Shown here one piece after another: positions 1 to 12,100 of a stretch of 64,000 bases of DNA. The stretch's first letter is position 1, and the number at the start of each line of letters is the position of its first letter. Made by a program: the position numbers and the translations under genes. Source of the stretch: Symsagittifera roscoffensis (Eukaryota > Xenacoelomorpha > Acoela > Convolutidae). A model generated the notes under the pieces. It was not told the DNA's origin, did not search any database, and worked only from the letters and a program-made list of their open reading frames with translations. The stretch is from contig NC_087064.1 of NCBI RefSeq assembly GCF_963678635.1, positions 26,888,189-26,952,188 of the forward strand. The letters are read 5' to 3'.

Positions 1-1239
1 AGGTTGTGTTCAATCAAAAAACCCTGTTTTGGGAATCTGCTTAGGCGGCCACAATGTTTTTTTTTGCAGAATAAAATTAACATTTTGGAAAGTCTTTTGA
101 CCGTTTCGTGGAACTTTCGACCGTTTTTCAGAATTTTTTTATTCTTAAAATTTACGTAATCAAATCTGAAATGGAAAGTTCAATTGAAAGAACCGGTTGC
201 GATAATTGTTCCTGCAGAAGCTGTGGCTCCTCATTTTGTTGTAAGAAAACTGATATCTCATAGTGCAATTTTGCAGTTTTTTGGTCAAAACCAGCTTTTG
301 ATTAATATACCGAGGTACGCTGCGGCAGAACTGAATAGGGTTTTTTTTGTAATTTTCAGCTCATATTAGTATTTTTGTCGTCCCAATTAGATTTCAAAAA
401 TGACTCAAACTTTTATAGAAATCGTAGTTCCACGCTAGATCAATACCCCTCATATGCGATATATTACTGTAGAATCGCCGAAATCGGATGCCGTGAAATT
501 TAATCATAATAAGTTTATTTTCAGGCCAAAACTTATAACCATAGAATCTAAGAAAATGTACGTTTACAATAAAGTTCGGCTTAGGAGAATACCAAAAAGG
601 CATCAGCCTGTCGGGTGGCATCTCCATGAGTTTCAAAATTTATTCGTCTACTTATTTAAACTAAGATCATATAAACAAAAATTTTCTTCAAATATCACAA
701 AAAAAACTAAGAGAAAAAAATCTTTGTTTTGGTGTTGTCTAACAAACAAAATAAGATGAGCAAAAATACTATAACAAAGGCATGGAAATTTACGATAACA
801 TACTTGAAAAATGTTCGTTGTCACAAATATGTATGTCTTTTATTAGGAAAAAACGAGTCCAATAATAATTTCATTGGTAGATCTTAACGCTTCAACAGGA
901 GTTTTTTATCCATTTATAGGAACTTATTACACAAAATATATTACTATTTTCGATTTTCTTTTTTGCTCTTATAGCAAGCTTATTTCGGATGCGAAGTTTT
1001 TTTCTTGTCTTGCCTGTTTTGATAGTATCTGTTATCTCCTGTTTACTTTTGTATTCATGAAGTTTTTTATTTTACTTAAGATCGTCTTATAATTTTACCC
1101 ATGAGTTTAAAAAGCTCATATACATATACCTCAAACCAAACAGAGTTTATGTTTGTCCCGAATATGTTTCAGACTTTCCCCACTAGTCTTTGCTGGCTTT
1201 CTAATTTTTAAAATCTGTCTTATTAGCTGTGCCCTAGAT
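1..1239. other. AT-rich sequence without a supported gene
   Basis: Open frames here are short, start and stop at random and show no domain. No RNA gene or repeat was recognised. The stretch lies 3' of the minus-strand LINE reverse-transcriptase remnant that begins just after it, so part of it could be decayed LINE 3' end, but I see no residual motif. Confidence 0.5.
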
Positions 1240-1895
1240 CAGTACTCTGTGTTAAAATAATAATTGAGTTACTAGATCATCGAGCAAGATTTGGCTGCCC
1301 TTTTCAACGTTTTTTCGATGTGTGTTGAAAGTGTTCTGAGTACTTATGGGATCTATTATTAGAGAATTTAATCCTGTTAAATTATAAGGTGGCTGTTTTT
1401 TCCCCTGTTTATGATAAGCGTACTCTCCAAAAACCATTTTTCAACGTTGCCTATATCAGAGTTGACCTGTTGCGGATTTCCTGTTTTAGTTGTTGTATAC
1501 AATGCGCTTTCATCAGGAAAAAGTACAACTTTATTATGCCTTTATTATGTTTTTATAATGCTTAAAACAACAAAGGACCCAGAACTGAACCTTGTGGTAC
1601 ACCATAGTAGATTGTTGTAGTGTCTGATAATGAATTTTTATTACTAACGGTACTGTTTAAGTTTTTCAAGGTATGGCCTCAAAAGACTTAACAACTTAAC
1701 CTCGTAAACCGTATCATTCGCATTTTTCTAGTAAGATTTTTTGTGATCAACTGTGTCGAACGCTTTTGTAAGATCTATCAGCGTACACGCGGTGTCAACA
1801 TTATCTTTTAATTCTTCTCTAATTTTTCACTGAGTTCCAAGATAGCATCAACTGCTTTTTTAAATTTCGGAATCCTTACTGACATGCTGTTATTG
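1240..1895 (-). pseudogene. Non-LTR (LINE) reverse transcriptase remnant
   Basis: Read on the minus strand, this holds the palm-domain blocks of a LINE reverse transcriptase in the correct order. The first is a block of the type DLTKAFDTVDH near 1750-1800, carrying the first catalytic Asp region. Next comes the box GVPQGSVLGPL near 1570-1605. Then comes a damaged YADDT-type box reading LFPDESALY near 1500-1530, followed by a residual thumb-like stretch. The catalytic Asp pair is lost and frames are broken by stops and shifts, so it is a fossil. The KAFDTVDH/GVPQGS wording is typical of CR1/Jockey-type LINEs, but the clade is not resolved. It probably belongs with the endonuclease remnant at 4308-5105, which has the same strand and lies on its 5' side. 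Confidence 0.85.
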
Positions 1896-2339
1896 CATTT
1901 ATACTTTATTTGAATGCGAGTGACAGCTATATCCCATGTTTAAGCATAATGGTTTTGCATGTTTAACGAAAGAGTTTTTTCATGTTGAAGCTATGTCATA
2001 TATTGCAATGCTTAAGAAAAAATTCCAATTAGTTTTCCGTGAGGTCATTAATTATCTGTTAGTTTTTTGCGAGCCCAAATCAAGTCTGTCTGTCTGTATA
2101 CCTGCTTTTTAAATCAATTTGATTATGTCTGTCTACCCGTCTTCTAATATATTAATTTGCAGCTATCTATCTTATATTCAAATGCGCGCTTTACTATCTC
2201 GCCATGTTTAGGCTTTTTCGAATTATTATTTTTGCATGTTTAACAAAAGAATGGTTTCACGTTTAAGCTACATCGTATATTGCTATGGTTAAGGTTTTTT
2301 CGATTTTCCACTTAGAATTCAGTGTTTATTTCATCAAGT
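1896..2339. other. Non-coding spacer between LINE remnant and tandem array
   Basis: No coding signal is seen. Two related stretches recur, around 1935-2000 and 2205-2290. Each has a gttta(g)gc motif, then a tgcatgtttaac(g/a)aaagag block, then 'ttcacgttt/ttcatgttg aagct' and 'tatattgc(a/t)atg'. They look like two diverged copies of a short repeat about 280 bp apart. Confidence 0.4.
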
Positions 2340-3760
2340 TTGAAATTAGCAACCTAATAATGGGATGTTGTCAGAGTTTTCCCAGGTTTTGCGATTCTGG
2401 CCTACATATGAATAACCAAATCCCTTTAGTTTATGAGATAGGCAATTTTCGAGATTTTTCAAAAATTCATAGAAAAATTAATTTTAAAAGTTTCTCATAT
2501 TTTGCCCTGTAGTTAGGTGCTGTCAGGGTAATCTCAGGGGTTGCGAATCTTGCCTCCAAATCTCACTTCTCAAATCCTTGTAGTTTTCGAGATATGACGT
2601 TTTTTTAGAATTTTTTCTCAAAAACTTAAATTTTAAAAAAACTGCAAAACATTGAAGATCTCATTCCTGTTGTTGGATACTGAGGGTACTCTCAAGAGTT
2701 GAAATTTTTTCCTCTAATTATGGCTGCTCAAATCCTTGAAGTTTTCGAGATACGACGTTTTTTAAGATTTTTTCAAATTTTTTTTTTAAATTTAGATTTA
2801 ATAATTCTAATATGTTGAAGATCTCAATCCTGCTATTGGAATCTGTAATGGTACTCTCGGGGGGTTGCGAATCTTGCCACTGAATATGGCTGCTGAAGTT
2901 CTTGTAGTTTTCGAGATATGACGTTTTTGTTTTTAGGATTTTCTCAAAATTTTTCAGAAAACTTGAAATTACCGTCTATGTTGTGAGATTCTGTCAGGGT
3001 ACTCTCAGGAGTTGCAAATTTGGCCTCCAAATATGACTGCTCAAATCCTTGTAGTTTTTTAGATACGTTTTCTGTGATTTTTACAAAAGAAATCTCATGA
3101 AAATTAATTTTTTTTCAAAGATGGAAATTCCCAACCTGTAGTTGGGGCAGTCAGAGTAATCTCAGAGATTGCAAATTCGGCCTCCAATTAAGAAATGGCC
3201 AAATGTTTTAAGCTTAAGAGATAAGACGATTTTTATGATTTTTTTGGAATTTTTCAGAAAACTCAAATTGCAAAATATTTCACTAAAATGAAATTCCCAA
3301 CCCTGTGGTGGTGCGCTGTCTGATTACTTTCAAAGATTGCGAACATTGCCATCAAATAAGACTGCTGAAATCTTGGTAGCTTTCGACATGAGAAATTTTT
3401 TCTGGTTCTCAAAAAATATCTTTTTTTTAGAGAACTTAAGGTGAAGTTTCTCAAAATTTAAATTTTCCAATAGTTGGGTACTATAAGAGTACTCTCAAAA
3501 GATGCAAATCTTGCCTCCAAATGAGAGTGCTCAATTACTTTAAGTTTCCCAGATGTGACGTTTCTTCGTTTATTTTGAATTTTTCGAAGAACTTGTATAA
3601 AACTTCACAAAATTTTATGATTCTTCGAAATTTGTATAATTACGAACCTTGTAAATGGGTGCTGTCAGAGTACACTCAAAGAAAGCAGATCTTTTTTCCA
3701 ATCTATGCGGTTTATTATGATTATATTTTTTGTGAATTGGTTGAACTTGTGCAATCTTAA
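2340..3760. repeat. Degenerate tandem array, unit about 155-165 bp, about nine units
   Basis: The same ordered phrases return at about 2361, 2515, 2670, 2835, 2982, 3140, 3305, 3475 and 3655. Each has 'tgctgtcagrgtaatctca' followed by 'ggttgcgaatcttgcctccaaat', then 'atgactgctcaaatccttgtag', then 'ttttcgagatatgacgttttt' and a T-rich tail. Units differ from each other by substitutions and small indels. This is an old minisatellite- or satellite-like array, not a gene. Short open frames inside it have no conserved reading frame from unit to unit. It sits between the two halves of the minus-strand LINE. Confidence 0.8.
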
Positions 3761-4307
3761 AAATTGAAGGATATTATGACAACTTTACACATTGATCAAA
3801 AAAGCAACTCAGTAGCTCAGATGTAACCGGACTTATCTTTTTTATTAGGTTGTTACTTTGGTTGTAACTATCGAGGTTTGGTTTTTTCTTCAGGCTTTTA
3901 GTTACTTCATAAACTTTATGGGGGTGAAATGGTTTCAGAAAACATAGTATTTTTATTCTCTACAACATTTTCTAAGTTTTGTGGTGTTGTATTACTTTCG
4001 ATTGGCCTTTGATCAATGAAAATTAAAAAAATTTATATTCCTCTGCACTCGGGATGCTGTGTTTCGAACTCACTTGTTTTTCCTTTTTTCTAATCACACT
4101 AATGACTTCATAAATTTTTTTCTAATTTTATGGCTCTTGCTTTTTGATTTTCGCCAAGTTTTTCATTTTTTGTTGTTCCTGGAGCTTATCAAGGTTACAA
4201 TTACTCTTTTCGTTTTTTTGTACAATTTATTCTTTTTATTACTCTCATTTTTAGGTGTTATACAACTTTTTCTATTTTTTTTTGTTGGGAGCTTAGGAAT
4301 GAATTGT
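3761..4307. other. T-rich non-coding stretch
   Basis: Very T-rich on the plus strand. The plus-strand open frame at 4059-4322 is a run of Phe and Leu codons caused by composition and shows no recognisable domain. It borders the 3' end of the LINE endonuclease remnant. Confidence 0.45.
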
Positions 4308-5105
4308 TCACAAGTACATTAGATAGCTATTAGAAGCCGTGAAAAGCAATCTTTCCACCCTCAGTATCGGGAAAATGAACTTCAGAAAAATCTCATGATT
4401 CTCCAAAACGTTCCAGTTATCCAATAATTCAAGATTTTGTTTTTTAAGCAAAGTTTTGTCTTCAGTTAGAAATGTTGCTTCAATTTCTACCGCCTCGTGA
4501 TCCGATAGTGAGTTGTGTTGGACTATGACTATTGAATGAAAATTGTTCCAAATTTCTTCTATTGATGACTGACTGTTTTTCGTTTTTCGAGTACTTCCAA
4601 TTTTCATTACTTTTAACCCAAATAGTAGCAGGCTGTTTTCAAGATTAAGAGAGTCACTGATCGACTTAGACACATCAACATTCATGTCTCCACATACAGT
4701 GTGCATATCTCCACGCTGCATTTTCAACCCGAACAGATAAGCTTGTAGTTGATCAAGAAACCTACAATTGTTCATTTGGGGCTCTTTATAGACAATAGTT
4801 AGACAATTTTTCTCTCGGCCGTTTTCGAATAAAATAGTGAAAATTTGCATTTCGTCTGAAGTCAGTTCTTTAATTTTATTATATTAAATACGTTAGCTTA
4901 CGTAGAAAGCAACACCTCCACCGCGTCTGTTTCTATTCGCTTTTTCTATAGATTGATAACCTGCCAATTTGAAAATACTAAACTCCGTGTAATCTTTCAG
5001 CCATGATTCAGTAAGAGCTATAATAAGAGTAAAAGCTCTAAGGTTTCTTGATTTTGTGCTAATAAGCGACTGTTTCGCAAAAGAATGGACATTCAGCTTT
5101 AGGTA
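4308..5105 (-). pseudogene. LINE apurinic-like (EEP) endonuclease remnant
   Basis: On the minus strand, 5105 to about 4896 encodes a stretch with TESWL, an aromatic GYQS motif and RNRRGGGVAFYV. This is the N-terminal pattern of exonuclease-endonuclease-phosphatase domains in LINEs. The downstream frame from 4850 (180 codons) has the IYR/KEP-type strand, then CGDMNVDV (the GDFN catalytic block) and SDHEAVEI (the SDH block with catalytic Asp and His). A frame break near 4860-4895 separates the two parts. The motifs are still readable but no full ORF exists. With the RT remnant at 1240-1895 it gives the usual EN-RT order, but the spacing is much longer than normal, which the tandem array between them would explain. 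Confidence 0.85.
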
Positions 5106-5841
5106 TTACTCCTTTTTCCGACCTTTTCCTATGGTTTATATGGCCAATATACTTTTACATTTTAATTTTTGATAATATTTGCTCATATTTTCAGAAGCCT
5201 TTTTTGTAATTTTAACCAGCTTTAATTTACTTTGAAGTGATTTGATCAACAGACTGCTGAGAATCGCAATCTGATTCAAGTAAAAACTTTTTCTTATTTT
5301 CAGTCAGTTTTGTTTATACTTTGAAAAATCATTTAATTTGTTTTTTTTTAATCTGTTCAGCCATAATTGCTGAAAGTCGCAACTTTGCGTCTGTATCTAG
5401 CTTAGACACTTCTCATTCCGGTACTGAAAATTGAAACCAGGACAAGATTTTTACTTTTGGACGAGCTTAATTGCTGAAAACCGCAACTACACTCGGAATT
5501 GCTTATTGAAAAAGTTAAGAGAAAGAAATGAAAACTAAGAAATGAGGTACACAATTTTTAAGAACTAAGCTTCAGTTGCAAAAATTTTATTTCTTTTTTT
5601 TTTCAGAAAAAATTGAATAGAAAAAACTAACAAGAAGAGTTTAAAAGAAAAAAGACAATGAACTTTGAAATTAGTTGCTGAGAATTGCAACTTGTTTCAA
5701 TTTCAATCATTCTTCACCCTTTTTGAGTTTTTGAAGATCATTGAATTAAAGACCGAACTTTCTTTATTTATTAAAGAACGAACTTTTGGTTTGACATTGG
5801 AAACAATTTCCGTATGGTGCTGATAATAATTAATTGTTCAG
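5106..5841. other. Non-coding region with four copies of a short palindrome-like motif; upstream of the first visible RhoGAP exon
   Basis: No coding region is seen. A motif of the form (a/g)ttgctgaRaRycgcaact occurs at about 5251-5272, 5364-5384, 5468-5487 and 5671-5692. Its ends (ttgc...gcaa) can pair, so each copy is a small hairpin with an 8-nt loop. The spacing is irregular, roughly 100-200 bp. Any upstream exon of the RhoGAP gene is not recognisable here. Confidence 0.5.
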
Positions 5842-6130
5842 AACGCTAAGAAGACGTAAACGGACCGTGAGAAGTGATATTGATGGACTGCAAGGAGTAT
5901 TGGCAGAGAGCAATTCATCAAGATATGTTATCGAAGCACCGACCAGCAGAGACATACAACCTCCCAACGAGAGGACCCCGTACAATGCATTACGAGGATC
6001 TATGTTTGAGCATCTTGAGGAACGGGTTGTTGTTTCTCCCAGTGGACGCCGAAGTGAACCGTTTCTCGGACATCAAATGTCGGACAGTTCAGTTTCGAGA
6101 AGCAGTCACCAAACGACTCCAAATGTATCT
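5842..6130 (+). CDS. conu: RhoGAP gene, first visible exon
   Basis: Acceptor ttgttcag precedes the exon and donor gtaagc follows it. It opens with the last base of a split codon and then 96 codons. The content is Arg-rich at the start (TLRRRKRTVRS) and then polar and Ser-rich, with no known domain. The +2 frame inside the same stretch is also open but does not connect to the next exon. An upstream exon with the start codon must exist and was not recognised. Confidence 0.7.
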
Positions 6131-9100
6131 GTAAGCCAACTTCGCAAATATATAGTATAATTTTTTCATCAATTCTGTCATATCCACATGGACAGTGAGA
6201 ATTTTAAGCTGAGTTTCGCTATTAAATTTGTATCTAAGTGTGTAAAACGTTCAAGTACATTTTAATTCAGACGTTAAACTGAAGAACTGATTTTGAATCT
6301 GAGCTCATAAGCAAGTGAGACATATTCAAAAGAACTAATAATGTAGATAATTGCGTATAGGGTAGTGAGATATATAGTAATTGATTCAGGACAGGTTTTA
6401 AATCTAAGCCTGAAACCTAAAGAAATATATTATAGTAGTACCTGGTATCACAAGTTCTGCTAGTCTTATAACTTTACTTGAAATCTAGGTCAGGTCGGAT
6501 TCAGATTATTTTTTTATAACTTTGTTGTTGAAAGCTGACTGAAATCGGGTTGTTCTAGGCCTCGAACTTGCCATATGCACCAAATTCATGCTCCCTACGT
6601 CAGCAGTACTACTATCCGCATGCAACAAATGGTCATAGAGATCCAAACGAAGAATGTTTCGAAGAGGATTTCTTCGAACTCATTGACGCTGACGTCGACG
6701 ACGACTTCGTGGAGGAGGAAGACATGACCGACTCTCCTGATTTTTCGCATTTGCCAGACGCATCCGGAATTCCACTGACGCTCCCGGAACCCATTAGTAT
6801 GAACAGCATATCATCAGCAGACGAGGACTCCGATGCAGTCTTGTCGCGCAGATCTAGCTCGATTCTGGGCTCTAAGTCAGGATCACCTGGCCACGAGTTC
6901 GCAAGTCGCCAGGGTTCTTCAGGAGAGACGAGTGGGAGTGAGTACCCGAGTGGATCTGATGCAGTTGATAGGCCTGTCCGATCTTACAGGCTTTGGAGTA
7001 TTGGATCAATGCCTAAAGTTGTAGTCTCAAGTAAGGTACGTGGCACAACTAAGTTAAGGTAGTTAATCACTTAAGAAAATGGATTTAATTGAGTATTGTT
7101 TCAGATAACTTGTGTGTAACGTTTATATTGTTCAGTCAATATTTTTAGGTTAGGAAGAATGGCAGATCAACCTTGTATGATCTCAGTCAGGCGGATGTGA
7201 ATAAGTTGAACTCTCTATCTCTTCTCCAGCTGACTTCCGTGTTCGACCAGCACGATATTCCGTTTTCGATTCCAAAGAAAACCCCAAAAGTGTCTTCCAA
7301 GCACCATCCAGCCATATTCGGCAGGTATGAACCGGGTCTTTTTGAATAATGGCAGTTCAAATTAAACACTACTTACACCTGGAGATTTTAACGAACGATG
7401 TGGAGACACTAGTTTACGGCATATGGTTTCTCTGTTTATTTTTGTTCAAATCTCAAAATTTGTTTTCTAGAGGTTTGACCTTCCATTTCGTTTTGAGTTC
7501 ATACAATAAAGGGAAAGATAGTTTTGCTTTTCAATAACAAAAGAGCAAATTACTTTTTACACTTGCGAAGCAAAGTGTAAGTACGAACTTTCTTTTTTTT
7601 CCAACCGAAGTCGCAAATATTGTTGCGACTAAGGCAACAATATTTGCTGCATCGAATTGGCATGGCAGCTTATTTGTTGCACCTTTAGAGCTTATTGATA
7701 ACATGTGCTTTGACATTCCATTAGTTATAAGAGCTAACACAGTTGATGGCATTTTTAATTCATTAAGTGAACCGAAAAAAGCTATTTGTTTCAGAGAACA
7801 ACAAAAATAAAATTTCGATTTTAGAAACTTTCTAGCTCAATATATCTCGCATTTTTTTAAAAATGCATAATTTATACATAATGTGGCTTTATGATTTTTA
7901 ATTTGTTACATGCAAATTGTATCTTTTTGTATTTGATGTCTACCTTTGCTGCATCGAATTGGCAGTTTATTAGCTTATGTAGCTGCGTTATTGTGGCTAG
8001 CTTTTGGTGATTTTAATCATCCGTGGCTGAATGGTGCGTGAGACTCAAATTTGCTAGGTTGCAGATTTTTGTTAATTCGTGTTTTTGCTACTAAGCCACG
8101 AGTTTTTGCAAATTCGAGGCTTATTTCTACTTTTTTTTTCTTATGTCAATTGATAGAGCTGCTTTTTGGTCGTATTCTCACAATTGTTTGCGAAGCGCAG
8201 CTTCGCCTCCGTGTTAAAAGTTGATTTTTGGTTTCAAAAGAGAATTTAAATCTTGATTTCCCTGCAGCAAAAAAATTACCTCAAGATCCAGTGTTCTCAC
8301 ATTGGATTAGTTTTATTAAAAGGTATTTGAACACAAAAGTTTTTTGAAACTGAAAGATTTTTAAAGTGATTACACTTGAACGCCAAGTGTATTGTAGCTG
8401 AGTATAAGACTTTCTCTCGCGAAAAACTGTGTGCTCAGGACTCTTCGCTTAGAGGCCTCAGCCGGAAAGTTACTGCAACAGACATATTTTGAGCATGTAT
8501 GCATTTTAAGTTCACGCGCTATGAAGCGTCGATGAACGTAGTGAAGTTTATATCAGTGGTGGTTTTTTCCGTGAAAGGTCTAAATATTTGTTCACGCTCA
8601 AATTTGATTTTTGCGGTTTGAATTATGATTTTTTTAAGATAAAAGGAAGGCAAAACCAACTATCAAACAGCAGAACTATAAAGGTCACAAAAAACCTGAT
8701 TGACCTCTACTCTTTTCTTTGAAATACAAAAACAAGTCAGGATTTGTGATTATGTTGGTGGTTGTAAACCAACTGAATTTTTCCCTCGTGTTTGTTCGGC
8801 TAGTGTTTGAAAGATTTCGGCTAAAGTCATATCGGCTTAGTCGCCGCATATGAAATTGTTTGAGCGGCGAGATTAATGTTTCGTTCGTGTGTGTGCTGTG
8901 AGCTTTTTGTGTTGCTCAAAATTTAGTGCGACAGACATAATTTTTTTCAACTCGACGGGCATCTACGCAGGTTTTGTTGGCCTAAATATCGATTCATAAA
9001 TTTTTTACCAGGCTAGCTCAACACTCAAATTTTCTTTCAACTTGAGACATATATCAAAATGTTGATAGGTCTTTTTTTTGGACAATTTCACTGCTTAGTG

Positions 9101-12100
9101 GCTTTCGTCTGTTTTGTTTTGTCGGCTAGCTTGCCTTGCTATGTTAGTGATGCACCGCAAGTGGCGCAAATTTCCGCTTCACCTCTGGTTATATAAATTT
9201 TGTGCAACTCAAAAAAAGGATTTTTTCTTTAAAATACATATATTCGTCGAGATGGCTTGAGTTTTATTTGAAGAAAAGTCATTTTTTTATTTACTATTTC
9301 GGCATACATAGGAGCATGTAATGAACTTGTGACCAAAAGTATTAATTGATACACAAAAACTATTTTTTGCTCTGTAGAAGTATGATCAGATAATTGCCTA
9401 TGTTTTTCCGCACGATTTCAGGCAGAAAGTAGTCTACTTAGGATTTTTTTATGCTGTGCGAGTTTCAATTGTTCTATTTTCAGTGGAAACAGTCTAGCTT
9501 TTTTTGTATTTTCAGGGAAATTTACGAGATACAAGTATATGCACCAGAGTGAATGAAGTCAATATCTTTAATATGTTGTAATTGGTCGAGTTGATTTGAT
9601 TTTTTTTTCTAAAGAGCCAGTTTTTTTGATAAATTATTTCGGTATTTATAGCTTTTAATGAACTTGTAAACCAAAAACGTCGAATCAAACGGTATTTTTT
9701 TGTTACGCGACCTCTGTGAAAGCAGGAGCAGAAATTGCCTATCTTTTTCCGCGCAGTTCGAAAAAAACTTAGATAACTTTTGGGTATTGGTTGTGCTATC
9801 AAATTAAAGCCCTTTTATTCGTGCTTAGGTCTCCAAAACATGTGAATAAATTTCTTCCTGTACGAGAAAAAGGTCTGAGTGTTTCTATTTTGAGACTTGC
9901 TTACAGGGGGGAATGAATGGATGAGAAAAGAGTGGGCCTGCTATCATTAATTTGCTCTTATTTTAAATGATTTCCATCTTTTATTACCCAATAAAATGTC
10001 CAGAAAAATAAAACTATTTAGTTTTATCTGATCACTGATCGGACGTTCGTGCTGCTAGTATAACAACCGGCTCCTCGTGATGCGATGTATGTTTCGACTG
10101 AAAAGATTTGATTTAAAAAATATCAGCCTAATTTATTGAATAGCATTGAAGAAACAAATAAGTTTAATAACAGTTGCCTACGANNNNNNNNNNNNNNNNN
10201 NNNNNNNNNNNNNNNNNNNNNNNNNNNNNNNNNNNNNNNNNNNNNNNNNNNNNNNNNNNNNNNNNNNNNNNNNNNNNNNNNNNNNNNNNNNNNNNNNNNN
10301 NNNNNNNNNNNNNNNNNNNNNNNNNNNNNNNNNNNNNNNNNNNNNNNNNNNNNNNNNNNNNNNNNNNNNNNNNNNNNNNNNNNCGTGTACTTGTGAGTCT
10401 GATAGAACCTTGTTTTTTGTTCGATTTTTATGAAATCAAATTTTTTGTCTGGGAATTTTTTTAGTGGAATATAGTGTATTTCTTCTTGTTTGCAGCCTTA
10501 ATTTCCCAAGCTTTTGAATTTTTAAGAGTCGATGAACATTGCTCAGAGTTTTACATGGTTCATAATGATTTTATTTTTTTTTTCAGGAAAAATCTTAGAA
10601 TATGTTCAAGCTCAAATTTACTTTTTCGCGGTTTGACTTTTGATTTCTTTGTAAGTTCAGTTCATTTTTTTTTGTTAAACGGAAGGCAATCTCCACTATC
10701 GAACAGCAAAAATGTAAAGGCCACGATAAAGGTGATCGACTTCTAGTTTTGAAAGTGGATTTTGATTTTCAAATTTCCCAGCGACATACGACAACAATTT
10801 ACCAATTTATCCAGTTTTTTCAAATTATTGTTATTAAGAGTCGATGAACGTATTTCAGACTCTTATATAAGTCGCGATGATTTTTTTTGTTTTTTCCAGG
10901 AAAAGTCTTAAAATTTGTTCTGACTCAAATTTAATTTATCGCGGTTTTTATTTTGTTTTTTGACTTTTGTGTTGTCAGCCAAGTGAGCGTCTACCCAAAT
11001 GTGGCAACTCGATAAACGACACTGAATGCTTATTCAACGCTGCTGGTTGAATTTCTAGACTATGTTCATGAGTCGATATACGTATTTCAGGCTCTTGTAT
11101 ATGTGATGGTCTTTTTTTGTTTCCAGGAAAAATTTGTTAAGGCTCAATTTTATTTTTTCGCGGTTTGATTTCTCTTTAAGTTCAGTTTTTTTCCTTTGTT
11201 AAAAGGAAGGCAAACTCTACTATCGAACATCAAAAGTGTAAAGGTCACAAAAAACGTGTTCGACTTCTGGTTTCGAAAATGGATTTTTTTAAAGATTTCC
11301 TATAGGAATAAAACTTTTACCTGATAATTCAGTTTTGTGTTAGTTTTATATCAAAAAAGTGGCAATTATAATTTTTTCGAGAAATTTGAAGAGATTTAAG
11401 GCCATCTTTTTTTCGAAACTTGAGATTTAAAGTACACGTCAGATTTTTTTTATTTATTTGCGTTCATTGGCTTTTTTCCAGCTGTCTGTTGGATATATTT
11501 TCTTGAATTTGAATATCAGTCACGACAAACAAGAAATTTTTTTTCTTTTTTTTCTATAATTATTGGTTTGCGTTTCATTTTTTGTTTGCTAGCTTGCAGT
11601 GCTATACTTGCTTTTAATCGCTGGTATTGCGGACTTCCGCTTCATCTTCATTGGTGTAACTACTCCAAACCGCTTTCTGTGTCGATTTTTTTTGCTTTAA
11701 ATAAAATGAATAAAATGTGTTTCGTCACAAATATATTCAAAGTTAATGAATACAAGTTGTGTGAGGTATTTAAGAAGTGTAAAAAGTTACACTTGTCTAA
11801 TGGTGATCTACCAGGCTAGGTATTGCATTAAATGCATGTCAGAATGTTCGGTTAAGAAGGTATTCTAGAATCAATCTATTACATAATTCCTATCATCATT
11901 TTGGTGATGAAAACTGATTGAATTGTTGTTCTAGGTAACTAATTACGATGCTGCATCTCTGCTGAAACAGTTCCTGCAGGAGCTGCCAGTACCTCTACTC
12001 ACATTCGAGTACATGGCTCTGTTTCCTCTCGTATGCAAAATGAATTGCAAAGTAGGGAAGAAGTTAGAAGCCCTCAACCTCCTCATCCTCATGCTGCCAT

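Larger units (their letters stand above)
7395..11340. repeat. Cluster of dispersed repeat copies inside the RhoGAP intron
   Basis: An ordered set of phrases recurs: 'aagagtcgatgaacgta', '..tcaggctcttatata', 'tttttccaggaaaa(a/g)tct', 'aaatttgttc..gctcaaattt', 'tttttcgcggtttgac', 'aaaaggaaggcaa..ctatcgaacagcaaaa', 'aaaggtcacaaaaaacgtgatcgacttctagttt'. Clear copies are near 8525-8740, 10520-10780, 10838-10970 and 11063-11300, with a partial copy at 7430-7530. Copies are 70-85% alike by eye and of unequal length. Another copy lies at 15095-15215, so the family is dispersed, not purely tandem. There is no coding capacity, and it is likely a non-autonomous element. Confidence 0.7.
7325..11934 (+). 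other. Large repeat-filled intron of the RhoGAP gene, containing the assembly gap
   Basis: No exon could be recognised in this 4.6-kb interval. It is filled with a dispersed repeat (copies listed separately), a strong hairpin at 7613-7647 and other AT-rich sequence. Two stretches, 9123-9195 and 11587-11660, share 'gctagcttgc..tgctat...ttccgcttca' and are probably copies of another repeat. Family knowledge says about 70-90 codons of RhoGAP domain, including the catalytic arginine, should lie between exons 3 and 4. They are most likely hidden in the N run. Confidence 0.7.

Noticed and set aside
2340-3760. CRISPR-like array
   Set aside because: Units are long, degenerate and contiguous without unique spacers, and the DNA is eukaryotic.
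4059-4322. Phe/Leu-rich 87-codon frame as a membrane protein
   Set aside because: Explained by poly-T-rich composition next to a LINE fossil; no conservation evidence.
10136-10464. Open frames across the N run
   Set aside because: They consist of undetermined residues and carry no information.
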